DNA from: Conexibacter arvalis
Lineage (GTDB): Bacteria; Actinomycetota; Thermoleophilia; Solirubrobacterales; Solirubrobacteraceae
Direction: 5' to 3'
DNA length: 64,000 nt
NCBI RefSeq assembly: GCF_014199525.1
Contig: NZ_JACHNU010000003.1
Location: 186,001 to 250,000, forward strand
A model generated the notes under the pieces. It had not been told where the DNA came from. It ran no database searches and worked only from the letters and a program-made list of their open reading frames with translations. Each line of letters opens with the position of its first letter. Position 1 is the first letter of the stretch. Of the stretch, positions 1-8,004 are shown in pieces. The position numbers and the translations under genes are program-made.

Positions 1-190
1 AGAGGAGCTGCTCGACCGACAGCTGAGACAGCTGCTCGCTGAGGCGTACCTCCTCAGCGCCGGTCCGTGGCTGGCTCGACTCGACGGAGCGCGACTCGAT
101 GAGCTGAGGGCGACGATCGGCGACCGCACGACCGCGCTCGATGCAGAAGCGTGGGAGTGGATCGAGAGACAGCTCCCCTCCCTCGGGTGA
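1..190 (+). CDS. C-terminal end of an unidentified protein (cut by window edge)
   Basis: An open frame runs from the left edge to a TGA at 188-190, giving the last 62 residues of a protein that starts outside the window. The fragment is rich in Leu, Arg and Trp and predicted helical (ends EWIERQLPSLG). I recognise no domain. The next gene begins inside its stop codon (GTGA at 187-190), so the two are probably translationally coupled. Because the next gene resembles McrC-type nucleases, an McrB-like or other NTPase partner is a reasonable guess for this one, but nothing in the visible fragment shows it. Confidence 0.6.
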   Translation, partial: EELLDRQLRQLLAEAYLLSAGPWLARLDGARLDELRATIGDRTTALDAEAWEWIERQLPSLG

Positions 191-1410
191 TCCCGAGCAT
201 CCCTCAGAAGGGTCTCGCGGAGGCGCTCGAAGGTTGGTCGAGCAAGGGCGAGCTGTGGCAGACCCTCGCCGCTATCCCTTCCGAACGTGATTGGAGCTGG
301 CGCGACTCGGAACGCCGCGCGATGCGAGTGCTGCTCGCGGAGCTCGCAGATCTGATCGAGGATTGGCCGACGCTGGAGCTCGAGTGGATCGAAGCCCTGC
401 CGGCGGTCAGCCACCGAGTGCGCGAAGTCAGCCCCGTGCCGGGATCTGGTGTCAGTTGGGCCGCCACGCGATTGCGCGGGTGGCCGCCCTCGGAGTTCGT
501 CAGCCGTCCCAAGGCCCGTGTCGCCGACCAGTTGCTCGTCGCGTCGCTGCGATGGACGATCGAGCGCCTTGCCCTCGTGCGGATCTCCGCCGAGCAGGCT
601 GCGCCCGACGTCTCTGCCCCGATCCGTGCGCAGCTCGACACCGCTGAAAGGCTGCTGGACGTCGAACCCGTCGCGAGCGCGCCGGCCATCGCGCCCAGCG
701 AAGTCGATCTCACCGCGATCGCCGCGGAGGGCCGACCATGGGCTCAGCTGTCGCCGGTAACGGCGGCGTTGCTGGCACTCGAGGAGGCGACCGTACTGGA
801 CTTGGCTCGCCGCCTCGTCGCGCCCACCGAAGAGCGGTGGCGTCTCTTCCACCTCGGCGTCTTCGGCGAGGTCCTCCGTGCGCTCCGCGATCGCGGTCAT
901 GTTTATCGGTCGCTGCGGCCGTTGTCGGCAACGTCGTCCGGTCCCGCGTTCGAAGTCGTCGACACGGCAGGGCAGAGCTGGGATCTGTGGTTCGAGGCGG
1001 CGGGCGCGTGGAAGTACCACGGCGTGTGTGACCCGTATGCCGACGCTGTCGCAGGCGTCCCGGGAGCCGGCTCGGCGCTCGGTTGTGACGTCGCGCTGAT
1101 GCGGTTCTCCGAGCGCGCGATGCTCCTCGATGCGAAGTACTCGGCGAATGCAGCAGTCGTCGGTCGAGACGGTTACCGAGCGGCGCTGGCTTACGCTGCG
1201 GAGGCGCGTTCGGGGTTGGCCGACGAGGTCGTGTCGGTCGCCGTGGGTCCTACCGAAGTGGTGCAGACGCCAGGCTGGACACTGACTGACGTCGGCCAGA
1301 TCGGCGTCATCGCGCCTGATCACCTCGGGCATGCGTTGGCGCGTCTGTTCGATCGACGCTCGAGCTCGCCTCGGGCACCGGGTTCTCTCCGAACGGACCG
1401 GGGCCGATGA
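187..1410 (+). CDS. McrC-like PD-(D/E)XK nuclease
   Basis: About 407 residues. I do not recognise the N-terminal two-thirds, but the C-terminal part carries a PD-(D/E)XK-like core: an acidic residue in GCDVAL, then a strand ending LLDAKYS (D-x-K), spaced as in McrC and related restriction nucleases. A Glu in an upstream helix (FGEVLRALRDRG) would complete the site. Start: GTG at 187 overlaps the upstream stop by 4 bp; an in-frame GTG at 151 is the alternative and would add 12 residues. Its stop overlaps the vsr start (ATGA at 1407-1410), so at least three genes form one unit. Inference: the restriction component of a modification-dependent or type II-like system. Base composition is less GC-rich than the rest of the window, suggesting transfer. 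Confidence 0.6.
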   Translation: MIPSIPQKGLAEALEGWSSKGELWQTLAAIPSERDWSWRDSERRAMRVLLAELADLIEDWPTLELEWIEALPAVSHRVREVSPVPGSGVSWAATRLRGWPPSEFVSRPKARVADQLLVASLRWTIERLALVRISAEQAAPDVSAPIRAQLDTAERLLDVEPVASAPAIAPSEVDLTAIAAEGRPWAQLSPVTAALLALEEATVLDLARRLVAPTEERWRLFHLGVFGEVLRALRDRGHVYRSLRPLSATSSGPAFEVVDTAGQSWDLWFEAAGAWKYHGVCDPYADAVAGVPGAGSALGCDVALMRFSERAMLLDAKYSANAAVVGRDGYRAALAYAAEARSGLADEVVSVAVGPTEVVQTPGWTLTDVGQIGVIAPDHLGHALARLFDRRSSSPRAPGSLRTDRGR

Positions 1411-1838
1411 GCCCGCGGGCGGGGAAGGGTCCGATCCAGCCTGTGAGCGAGAGCGTGAGTCGGCGGTTCGCGCGGACTCGCGGGCGCGATACGAGACCGG
1501 AGATCGCACTCCGGAGGGAACTGCATCGGCGTGGGCTGCGCTATCGAGTCGACCGACCGCCACTTCCGAGACTTCGCCGACGCGCCGACGTGCTGTTTCC
1601 GCGTGCGCGTCTCGCAGTCTACGTGGACGGCTGTTTCTTCCACGGCTGTCCTCAGCATGCGACGTGGCCGAGACACAACGCACTGTTCTGGAGAGACAAG
1701 ATCGACACGAATCGAGCGCGGGACCGCGACACCGACCGCCGACTCGCCGAAGCAGGGTGGATCGTCGTCAGGGCATGGGAGCATGAGGATCCGGTCGAGG
1801 TCGCCGATCGGATCGAGCGGATCGTCCGGCCGGCTTAG
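1407..1838 (+). CDS. vsr: Very-short-patch mismatch endonuclease Vsr
   Basis: 143 residues, normal length for Vsr. It nicks next to T:G mismatches that arise when 5-methylcytosine deaminates, protecting sites modified by a partner cytosine methyltransferase. Visible family features: TRGRDTRPEIALRRELH at the N-terminus, catalytic Asp61 in RRADVLFP, the VDGCFFHGC block with His79, WPRHNALFWRDKI, and the C-terminal GWIVVRAWEHE. Starts on ATG overlapping the upstream nuclease stop by 4 bp and ends 1 bp from the end of the convergent methyltransferase gene. The pairing with a C5 methyltransferase is the classic vsr/dcm arrangement, although here the two are convergent rather than overlapping in one direction. 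Confidence 0.93.
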   Translation: MSPRAGKGPIQPVSESVSRRFARTRGRDTRPEIALRRELHRRGLRYRVDRPPLPRLRRRADVLFPRARLAVYVDGCFFHGCPQHATWPRHNALFWRDKIDTNRARDRDTDRRLAEAGWIVVRAWEHEDPVEVADRIERIVRPA

Positions 1839-1839
1839 T

Positions 1840-3036
1840 TCAGGCGATCGCGAGCTCGCCGTTCATCGCGTCCCGATGCTCGCGGACGGCCTCTCTAAAT
1901 CCCTCCGGAAATCTGAGCGTGCTCCGCTCCGTCCGCTCGTAGAATCCCGCTGTCGCGCGATACGTGAGTGGTCGCGTCGGATGCTGCAAGAAGGCGCCGA
2001 GCGGTTTGAAGCGCTCTTGCCGGGGCCACATCGACACCTCGACGCTCCAGGCCCTGTCGTCCTCACCCCATGCAGCGCGCGGCCAGCTTCTGTCCCGCGC
2101 GAACTCCTCCACGTCCGCGGCCCACGATGAGTCGACGACCGTGATCCGCTCACCAATCCAGCTTGCCACAGGCACTGAGACCGCGTTGCCGACGAGTTTC
2201 CACCGCGGCCCGTTGCGCTTCGCCGGGTCGATGACCGCCGGCGCAGTCCAATCCGCTTCGAAGCCCTGCAACCGCTCGGCATCGCGGATGTCGGGCGTGA
2301 CGATCTGCTCACCGCTCGGAGCGTCCGGCATCCAGATCGCGGGCGGAGACGGGATCCCGAGCGTTGACCCGCCCTTCAGCGTCGGCACAGCGTCAACCGC
2401 AAGTCCGAGCCCGCGGAGTCCTTCCGTCCAATAGAAGCCGAAGACGGAATCGTCACGAACAGCGGGTTCGCTCGGTCCAGTATCTTCGCCGAAGAGCACC
2501 GGACGCGGGTCCTCAGTCTTCGAAGCGAGCAGCAGGACGCGTTGCCGGCGCTGAGGAAGCCCGAACGAACGTGCGTCGACGACCCGGTAGGCCCACCGGT
2601 ACCCGCGCCGACCGAGCTCGGTGGTGAGATGCGTCATCGCTTGGCCGCGGTCGAGCTGCAGCATGAATGGCACGTTCTCAAGCAGCAGCCAGCGAGGCTC
2701 CGGCGTCGCGTTGTCGAGCAGTCGAAAGACGTGCGAGACGAGCCCGGACTGTCGCCCCGCGATGCCCGCGGTTCGGCCTGCCTGCGACAGATCCTGGCAA
2801 GGGAAACCCGCTGCGACGAGGTCGACCTCCGGCAGCGCTTCGAGGGTTGTCACATCGTCGTGAAACGCGGTTCTGAAGCGGGCTCTCAACACCCTCTGCG
2901 CGGAAACGTCGAGCTCACACAGCAACTCGGTGCGGTGCCCGTGAGCACGCATCCCGACTTCGATCCCGCCGATTCCAGCGAACAGGCCGGCGATGCGCAG
3001 ACGAGGCGCCGGCACTGTGAGGTCTCGAGCAGACAT
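1840..3036 (-). CDS. dcm: DNA (cytosine-5) methyltransferase
   Basis: 398 residues from ATG 3036 (an in-frame ATG at 3072 would give 410). Transfers methyl from SAM to C5 of cytosine in a specific site. Motifs in order: I, LFAGIGGIEVGMR (18-30); IV, AAGFPCQDLSQAG with catalytic Cys80; VI, LLLENV (117-122); VIII, SFGLPQRRQRVLL (QRR 162-164); X, LVGNAVSVPVA (281-291). A roughly 100-residue Trp- and Arg-rich tail follows motif X, where many C5 methylases end; its role is unknown. The gene converges on vsr with a 1-bp gap. It belongs to the less GC-rich left-edge island and likely protects DNA from the nuclease at 187-1410, but the recognition site cannot be read from the sequence. Confidence 0.92.
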   Translation of the reverse strand: MSARDLTVPAPRLRIAGLFAGIGGIEVGMRAHGHRTELLCELDVSAQRVLRARFRTAFHDDVTTLEALPEVDLVAAGFPCQDLSQAGRTAGIAGRQSGLVSHVFRLLDNATPEPRWLLLENVPFMLQLDRGQAMTHLTTELGRRGYRWAYRVVDARSFGLPQRRQRVLLLASKTEDPRPVLFGEDTGPSEPAVRDDSVFGFYWTEGLRGLGLAVDAVPTLKGGSTLGIPSPPAIWMPDAPSGEQIVTPDIRDAERLQGFEADWTAPAVIDPAKRNGPRWKLVGNAVSVPVASWIGERITVVDSSWAADVEEFARDRSWPRAAWGEDDRAWSVEVSMWPRQERFKPLGAFLQHPTRPLTYRATAGFYERTERSTLRFPEGFREAVREHRDAMNGELAIA

Positions 3037-3183
3037 GCGGGCACGGAGTATGGCTTGCAACGAGGACAGCATCCCGGACGCCGAGCACAGCGGATTCGAC
3101 CATTCCTCGGTGTATGCGTCGTGCTGCCAGACGTATGTCTCACCGTGCCATTTTCGGCGTCTCAAAGGTAGGTTCGGGAGACG

Positions 3184-3618
3184 ATGCGACGCTTCATTCC
3201 CCTGGTGGGTGCGCTGCTCCTCGCCGCTGCCGGCTGCGGCGGCTCCTCCGACCCGCCGCCCCACCCCGCCGACCTGCCGCCGACGCCGCGCGAGCGGGCG
3301 GAGGCGCGCGAGGCCGCGAAGCGGCCGCCGGCGCCGAGATGCCCGGCCGGCGCGGGCAACTGCAGAGCGGCGGAGGGGCGGGTGATCGGGCTGGAGTCGG
3401 TCGATCCCGACGGGGACGGCGACCTCCACCTGATCCTGACCAGCGCCCAGTCGATCACGCTGCCGGGGATCACCGTGCTCGACATCAACAAGGACCTGCG
3501 GCCGGCCAGAGACCCGAAGATCGGCGACTGGGCGGCCGGCGCCGGCCCCGTCTACACCGGCAGCTACGGGCAGAGCCAGATCCAGGTCGACGCGGTCGAG
3601 GTGTGGCCGCGGCGGTAG
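3184..3618 (+). CDS. Small secreted lipoprotein, function unknown
   Basis: 144 residues starting ATG 3184 after a GGGAG ribosome site. The N-terminus MRRFIPLVGALLLAAAGCGG is a lipoprotein signal with lipobox ending at Cys18, so the mature protein should be anchored on the outer face of the membrane. A Pro/Ala/Arg/Glu-rich linker (about 20-50) is followed by a compact domain of about 90 residues beginning GRVIGLESVDPDGDGDLH, whose DPDGDGD stretch could bind calcium. Two Cys (in RCPAGAGNC) may form a disulphide. I do not recognise the domain. It is the first gene with the window's typical high-GC composition after the modification island. Confidence 0.75.
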   Translation: MRRFIPLVGALLLAAAGCGGSSDPPPHPADLPPTPRERAEAREAAKRPPAPRCPAGAGNCRAAEGRVIGLESVDPDGDGDLHLILTSAQSITLPGITVLDINKDLRPARDPKIGDWAAGAGPVYTGSYGQSQIQVDAVEVWPRR

Positions 3619-3701
3619 GCGCGGCGCGCGCCGCGCGACTGGCTCAGCAGCCAGCCGCGCTCGGATAGCGTGCCCTCCGTCCAACGACGCGAGGAGACGT
3701 G

Positions 3702-4742
3702 ATGGCGGGTCAGCTGAAGCTCGGGCTCAACACCGGCTACTGGGCGGCCGGCCCGCCGCCGGGCGTCACCGAGTCGATCGCGGCCGCCGAGGAGCTCGGC
3801 CTCGACTCGATCTGGACCGCCGAGGCGTACGGCTCCGACGGCCTCACGCCGCTGGCGTGGTGGGGCGCGCGGACGAGACGGGTCAAGCTCGGCACCGGCA
3901 TCACGCAGATCTCCGCCCGCCAGCCGACGATGACGGCGATGTCGGCGATGACGATCGACCACCTCTCCGGCGGGCGGTTCGTGCTCGGCCTCGGCGTGTC
4001 GGGCCCGCAGGTCGTGGAGGGTTGGTACGGGATGCCGTTCGAGAAGCCGCTGGCGCGGACGCGCGAGTACGTGAAGATCCTCCGCGACGTGTGGGCGCGC
4101 GAGGCGCCGGTCACCAACGACGGTCCCCACTACCCGCTGCCGCTTCCGAACGGGACCGGCCTCGCGAAGGCGCTGAAGCCGTCGATCCACCCGCTGCGCA
4201 GAGAGATCCCGATCTACCTCGGCGCCGAGGGTCCGAAGAACATCGCGCTCGCCGCCGAGCTGTGCGACGGGTGGTTCGCGATGCTGTTCGCGCCGACGCA
4301 CGAGCAGATGTACCGCGACTACCTCGACGATGGCTTCGCGCGCGAGGGCGCCCGCCGCTCCTACGACGACTTCGAGATCTGCGCGACCGTGCCCCTGATC
4401 GTCTCCGACGACCTCGATCAGGCCGCCGACGCGCTGCGCCCCTTCTACGCCCTCTACTTCGGCGGGATGGGCGCGAAGGGCAAGAACTTCCACGCCAACG
4501 TCGCGATCCGGATGGGCTACGAGGCGATGGTCGACGAGGTCCAGGAGCTGTATCTCGCCGGCAAGAAGAACGAGGCCGGGGCCGCGATCCCGCGCGAGCT
4601 GATCGAGGCACTGTCGCTGATCGGGCCGAAGGAGAAGATCAGGCACGACCTCGAGGCGTGGCGCGAGTCGATCGTCACCACGCTGCTGATCGCCGGCGAC
4701 GCCGCGACGGTGCGGACGGCGGCGGAGCTGGTGCTGGGGTAG
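3702..4742 (+). CDS. LLM-class F420-dependent oxidoreductase
   Basis: 346 residues from ATG 3702, preceded by GAGGAG with 5-base spacing; an overlapping GTG at 3699 is less well placed. Luciferase-like TIM-barrel fold: LKLGLNTGYW at the start, LGLDSIWTAEAYG, VKLGTGITQISARQPTMTAMSAMTID, GGRFVLGLGVSGPQVVEGWYG, then PIYLGAEGPKNIALAAELCDGWF. This pattern is that of actinobacterial F420-dependent oxidoreductases rather than FMN luciferases. Cytoplasmic; substrate cannot be told from sequence. Single gene, followed by a convergent membrane-protein gene 9 bp away. Confidence 0.88.
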   Translation: MAGQLKLGLNTGYWAAGPPPGVTESIAAAEELGLDSIWTAEAYGSDGLTPLAWWGARTRRVKLGTGITQISARQPTMTAMSAMTIDHLSGGRFVLGLGVSGPQVVEGWYGMPFEKPLARTREYVKILRDVWAREAPVTNDGPHYPLPLPNGTGLAKALKPSIHPLRREIPIYLGAEGPKNIALAAELCDGWFAMLFAPTHEQMYRDYLDDGFAREGARRSYDDFEICATVPLIVSDDLDQAADALRPFYALYFGGMGAKGKNFHANVAIRMGYEAMVDEVQELYLAGKKNEAGAAIPRELIEALSLIGPKEKIRHDLEAWRESIVTTLLIAGDAATVRTAAELVLG

Positions 4743-4751
4743 CGGGGCGCC

Positions 4752-5096
4752 TCAGCGGGCCGCGGACCGGCGCATCCCGAGCCACAGCCACAGCGGGTAG
4801 GTGGCGAAGATCAGCGCGGCGACGACGTGGGTCCGACGGCCGACCCGCGTCTCGTCGATCTTCAGCACACCGGAGTTGAGCATCCAGTCGCGGCCGGAGC
4901 GGGCGCGGCAGATCCACCAGATCGGCTTCGTCCAGCGCCGGTCGAGGTAGAGGCCGATCGAGACGCCCCAGAAGACGGCCATGAAGCCGGTCGCGACGAC
5001 GGCGTCGCGGGTCGCGTCGGCCGGCCGGTCGGCGACGAGGCGGCGGTACGCCTTCCCGCCGCCGTAGAGCAGGGCGGGATCGATCAGGAACGACAT
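4752..5096 (-). CDS. Small membrane protein in GMC oxidoreductase operon
   Basis: 114 residues, starting MSFLIDPALLYGGGKAYRRL. Two hydrophobic segments are visible (around VVATGFMAVFWGVSIGLYL and VVAALIFATYPLWLWLGM) with a basic, Trp-rich loop between them. Start ATG 5096 lies inside the 3' end of the GMC oxidoreductase gene (13-bp overlap), so it is the last gene of the regulator/small protein/oxidoreductase operon reading leftwards. I do not recognise the family; position suggests a membrane partner of the oxidoreductase, for example an anchor or electron-transfer helper, but no cofactor-binding motif is visible. Confidence 0.72.
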   Translation of the reverse strand: MSFLIDPALLYGGGKAYRRLVADRPADATRDAVVATGFMAVFWGVSIGLYLDRRWTKPIWWICRARSGRDWMLNSGVLKIDETRVGRRTHVVAALIFATYPLWLWLGMRRSAAR

Positions 5097-6736
5097 GCGG
5101 CCTCCTCGCCGGCGCCGGGACGGGCGGGCTGGCCGGGCGGGTCCGCCGGGCCGGGGACCTCCCGCCCGAGCAGCCCGAACGCGAGCCGCGTCGCGAGCGC
5201 CATGATCGTGAGCTGGGGGTTGACTCCGAGCGCGCTCGGCACGACGGAGCCGTCGGCGACGTGGACGCCCTCGACCCCGTGCAGCGCGAGGCCGCCGTCG
5301 ACGACGCCGTTCGCCGGGTCGGCGTCGGCGCGGGCGGTGCCGAGCGGGTGGAAGGCGAGCAGCTTCAGGTCCCGAGCGCGGGCCCGCTGCGGCTCGACGC
5401 CCTGCGGCAGCGGCAGGTAGACCTCTCGCGCGCCGGCAGCCTCGAACAGCTCGCGCAGCAGCGCGAGCCCGCGACGGAAGCGGCGCAGGTCGTCGTCGCA
5501 GAGGTCGTACCGGATCAGCGGGCGGCCGCCGACGGCGCGGACGCGGCCGCGCGATCTGTCGCTGACCATCAGCCCGAACTGGGCGAGGTTGCGGTACCGC
5601 GCCATCGCCTCGGCATGCCTGGCACCGGAGAGCGGAAGCGACGCGGCGGCGTACGCCGGCGGGCCGGCGACCCCCTCGAAGACGATCCCCTCGTCGGCGA
5701 ACTGGTCGACGTAGAGGCTCTGCGGCACGCCGCGCGCCATGTCGACGACCTCGTCCATCAGCGCGAAGGCGGCCGTCGCCGGGTGGATCGAGAGGTTGCG
5801 CCCGAGCTGCCCCGAGCCGCCGCCGAGGCCGCTGCGCGCGAGCAGGAGCGGCGTGTGGATCGTGCCCGCGGCGACGACGACCCGCGGCGCCTCGACGACG
5901 AGCCGCGTCCAGCCGGAGGCACCACGCGACCGCCGCGCGTCGGCGGCGGCCTCGCGCGCCCCGCCGCCACGCGATCCGCCGTGCGACCCGCCACCGTGCG
6001 ACCCGCCGCCGTGCGACCCGCCACGGGCGCGCTCGTCGTCGTCGCGCACCCGCGCCTCCACTCCACGAGCGCGGCCGGCGCGGACGACGATCCGGCGGAC
6101 GTCGGCGCCGGTCACGACCTGCGCGCCGGCGGCCAGCGCGCGCGGCACGTAGGTCGAGCCGACGTCCTGCTTGGCGCCGGTCGGGCAGCCGAAGGCGCAG
6201 ACGCCCGAGCCGACGCAGCCGCGCGCGTTGCGGCGCAGGTAGCCGTGCGACCAGCCGAGCGCCTCGGCGCCGCGACGCGCGACGGCGGCGTTGCGGCCGG
6301 CCAGCTCGGGCGTCACCTCGGCGATCGAGAGCGCCGCCTCGACGCGCGCGAAGGCGGGATCGAGCCGCCGCAGGTCGGCGAGCCGCTCGAGCCCGAACTC
6401 GCGCGCCCAGCGGTCGAGCACCCGCGGCGGCGTGCGGAAGCAGGTGCCGGAGTTGACGAGCGTCGTGCCGCCGATCCCGCGACCGAGCGGCAGCAGGATC
6501 GGCGGGTTGCCGAGCGTCACCGTCTGGCCGCCGTCGCGATAGAGCCGCGCGAGCATCTCCGGCGGGTGCGCCGTGAAGCGATCGGGATCGTGGCGCGGCC
6601 CCTGCTCCAGCAGCACCACCCGCGCGCCGCCCTCGGCCAGCTCCGCCGCGACGACCGCCCCGCCCGCCCCCGCCCCGACGACGCAGACGTCCGCGACGAG
6701 ATGCCGCTCGCGCGCGCGGCGCCGCACGCGGCTCAC
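5084..6736 (-). CDS. GMC-family FAD oxidoreductase (alcohol/sterol oxidase type)
   Basis: 550 residues from GTG 6736. Flavoenzyme that oxidises an alcohol; the family includes long-chain alcohol, glucose and cholesterol oxidases. Visible: dinucleotide fold VCVVGAGAGGAVVAAELAEGG near 17-37, GGTTLVNSG substrate/FAD loop, a Cys-rich stretch GCVGSGVCAFGCPTGAK typical of the long-chain alcohol/sterol branch, and the C-terminal catalytic pair His463 (HPLGTA) and Asn506 (GVNPQLTIMALA). No Tat or Sec signal is apparent. Oddity: a Gly-Ser-His repeat (about residues 235-260, 5966-6030) inserted in the middle of the protein. It lies between a 92-residue small gene and a small membrane-protein gene under a FadR-type regulator. 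Confidence 0.9.
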   Translation of the reverse strand: MSRVRRRARERHLVADVCVVGAGAGGAVVAAELAEGGARVVLLEQGPRHDPDRFTAHPPEMLARLYRDGGQTVTLGNPPILLPLGRGIGGTTLVNSGTCFRTPPRVLDRWAREFGLERLADLRRLDPAFARVEAALSIAEVTPELAGRNAAVARRGAEALGWSHGYLRRNARGCVGSGVCAFGCPTGAKQDVGSTYVPRALAAGAQVVTGADVRRIVVRAGRARGVEARVRDDDERARGGSHGGGSHGGGSHGGSRGGGAREAAADARRSRGASGWTRLVVEAPRVVVAAGTIHTPLLLARSGLGGGSGQLGRNLSIHPATAAFALMDEVVDMARGVPQSLYVDQFADEGIVFEGVAGPPAYAAASLPLSGARHAEAMARYRNLAQFGLMVSDRSRGRVRAVGGRPLIRYDLCDDDLRRFRRGLALLRELFEAAGAREVYLPLPQGVEPQRARARDLKLLAFHPLGTARADADPANGVVDGGLALHGVEGVHVADGSVVPSALGVNPQLTIMALATRLAFGLLGREVPGPADPPGQPARPGAGEEAACRS

Positions 6737-6839
6737 CGCGGTGCCTCCGCGCGTGGGGTGACACGACGCCCAGCGCCGCTCGACCGGCCCGCCGCGCCGC
6801 GTGGGCGACGCCCGCCGGGCGCATCGCCGCGCGGCCCGC

Positions 6840-7118
6840 TCACCACGATCCCTCCACCTTCCGGGACGCGCTCGCGGCGGCCCGCAGCTCGCGTCCGCGC
6901 GCGACGACCGCGGCGGCGTCCCAGCCGAGCGGGACGGCGGTCGCGTGGTCGTCGTAGCGGATCAGGCCGAGCGTCGCGTGCGCGAGCTGGTCGGCCGCCG
7001 GGAGCCGTGCGAGCAGCGCCGCGCCGCGAGGCCGCCGGGCCAATGCCAGCAGCGCCCGCAGCGCGATCCGCTGCAGCCGCGGCGCGGCACGGAGGAAGTC
7101 GTCCAGCGCGAAGGTCAC
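6840..7118 (-). CDS. Small protein (92 aa) between regulator and GMC oxidoreductase
   Basis: Begins with GTG at 7118 overlapping the regulator's stop by 4 bp (GTGA), which fixes the start and indicates coupling. 92 residues: VTFALDDFLRAAPRLQRIAL, then Arg/Leu-rich helices and RYDDHATAVPLGWD. No signal peptide or metal site seen. Not recognised; the order regulator, small protein, GMC oxidoreductase, small membrane protein suggests an accessory subunit, as several membrane GMC dehydrogenases have small helical partners, but homology is not visible by eye. About 100 bp separate it from the oxidoreductase start. Confidence 0.62.
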   Translation of the reverse strand: MTFALDDFLRAAPRLQRIALRALLALARRPRGAALLARLPAADQLAHATLGLIRYDDHATAVPLGWDAAAVVARGRELRAAASASRKVEGSW

Positions 7119-7972
7119 CCCGCGCCGCCCGCGCCCGCGCCGCCCGCGCCCGCCACGCCGCCCGCACGCGTCGCGCGGGCCGCACCGCCCGCCCGCGCCG
7201 CGCCGGCACTCACGCCGCCCGCGCCGCCCGCAGCCGCCGCTCCGGTTTCCGTTGCGCCGCCCGCCACGCTGCCCGCGGCCGCGAACGCCTGCGCCATCCG
7301 CCGCTCCTGGGCGCTGGCGAGCAGCTCGATCGCCGCGGCGGCGGCCTGGCGGTCGCGGTCGCGGATCGCCGTGGCGACGGCGCGGTAGTGCGGCAGCAGC
7401 CGCTCGCGATCGGAGACGAGCGCGGCGAAGGCGGCGGCGTGCGGCAGGTACAGCTCCCGCACCGAGTTCATGATCAGCTGGAAGACGAGGTTGCCGGCCG
7501 CCTCCACCATCGCGGCCATGAACGCCCAGTCGGCGAGCAGCGCGGTCGTGTCGTCGGGCGCGGCGGCGACCGCCTCCGCCAGCTCGGCGAGCGCCTCCGC
7601 CTGCTCGTCGGCGCGGCGGGCGGCGGCGAGCCGCGCGGCCTCGCGCAGCAGCAGCCGGCGCGCCTCGAACAGCGCCGCGCCGAGCTGCGGGTCGGCCGCG
7701 CCCGCCGCGGCGAGTGTGAGCGCGTCCAGCCCGCCGGAGCGGCGCCAGTCGAGCACGTGGGTGCCGCTGCCGTGACGCGTCTCGACGAGACGCAGCTGTT
7801 CCAGCCGCCCGAGCGCCTCGCGCACCGTCGCCATGTTGACCCCGAGATCGGCCGCGAGCGCCCGCTGCGTCGGCAGCCTCGCGCCGGCCTCGTAATCGCC
7901 GGTGACGATCGCCTCGCGCAGCCGCTCGAAGACCTGGTCGGGCACGGTATCGCGCGAGATGTCGCCGCTCAT
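7115..7972 (-). CDS. GntR-family regulator, FadR subfamily
   Basis: 285 residues. N-terminal winged helix: VFERLREAIVTGDYEAGARLPTQRALAADLGVNMATVREALGRLEQLRLVETRHGSGTHV, followed by an all-helical FCD-type ligand domain (about 85-235). First gene of the operon with the GMC oxidoreductase, which it probably controls. The last 45 or so residues are a Gly/Ala run (GGAGGVSAGAARAGG and similar) that no regulator needs; it is encoded by a GC-rich tandem repeat at about 7118-7260 and looks like an in-frame expansion. The downstream small gene starts inside the stop codon. Confidence 0.88.
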   Translation of the reverse strand: MSGDISRDTVPDQVFERLREAIVTGDYEAGARLPTQRALAADLGVNMATVREALGRLEQLRLVETRHGSGTHVLDWRRSGGLDALTLAAAGAADPQLGAALFEARRLLLREAARLAAARRADEQAEALAELAEAVAAAPDDTTALLADWAFMAAMVEAAGNLVFQLIMNSVRELYLPHAAAFAALVSDRERLLPHYRAVATAIRDRDRQAAAAAIELLASAQERRMAQAFAAAGSVAGGATETGAAAAGGAGGVSAGAARAGGAARATRAGGVAGAGGAGAGGAG

Positions 7973-8004
7973 TCACCCAGTGTCCAGGTGTTCGGAACAA
8001 TCTG

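Noticed and set aside
3037-3684. N-terminal extension of the methyltransferase
   Set aside because: The stretch before residue 1 (MSARDL) is antisense to the lipoprotein gene and has no methylase motif.
6733-7209. Extra minus-strand gene between the 92-aa protein and GMC oxidoreductase
   Set aside because: Arg/Ala/Pro-rich composition is that of an off-frame shadow of the small gene.
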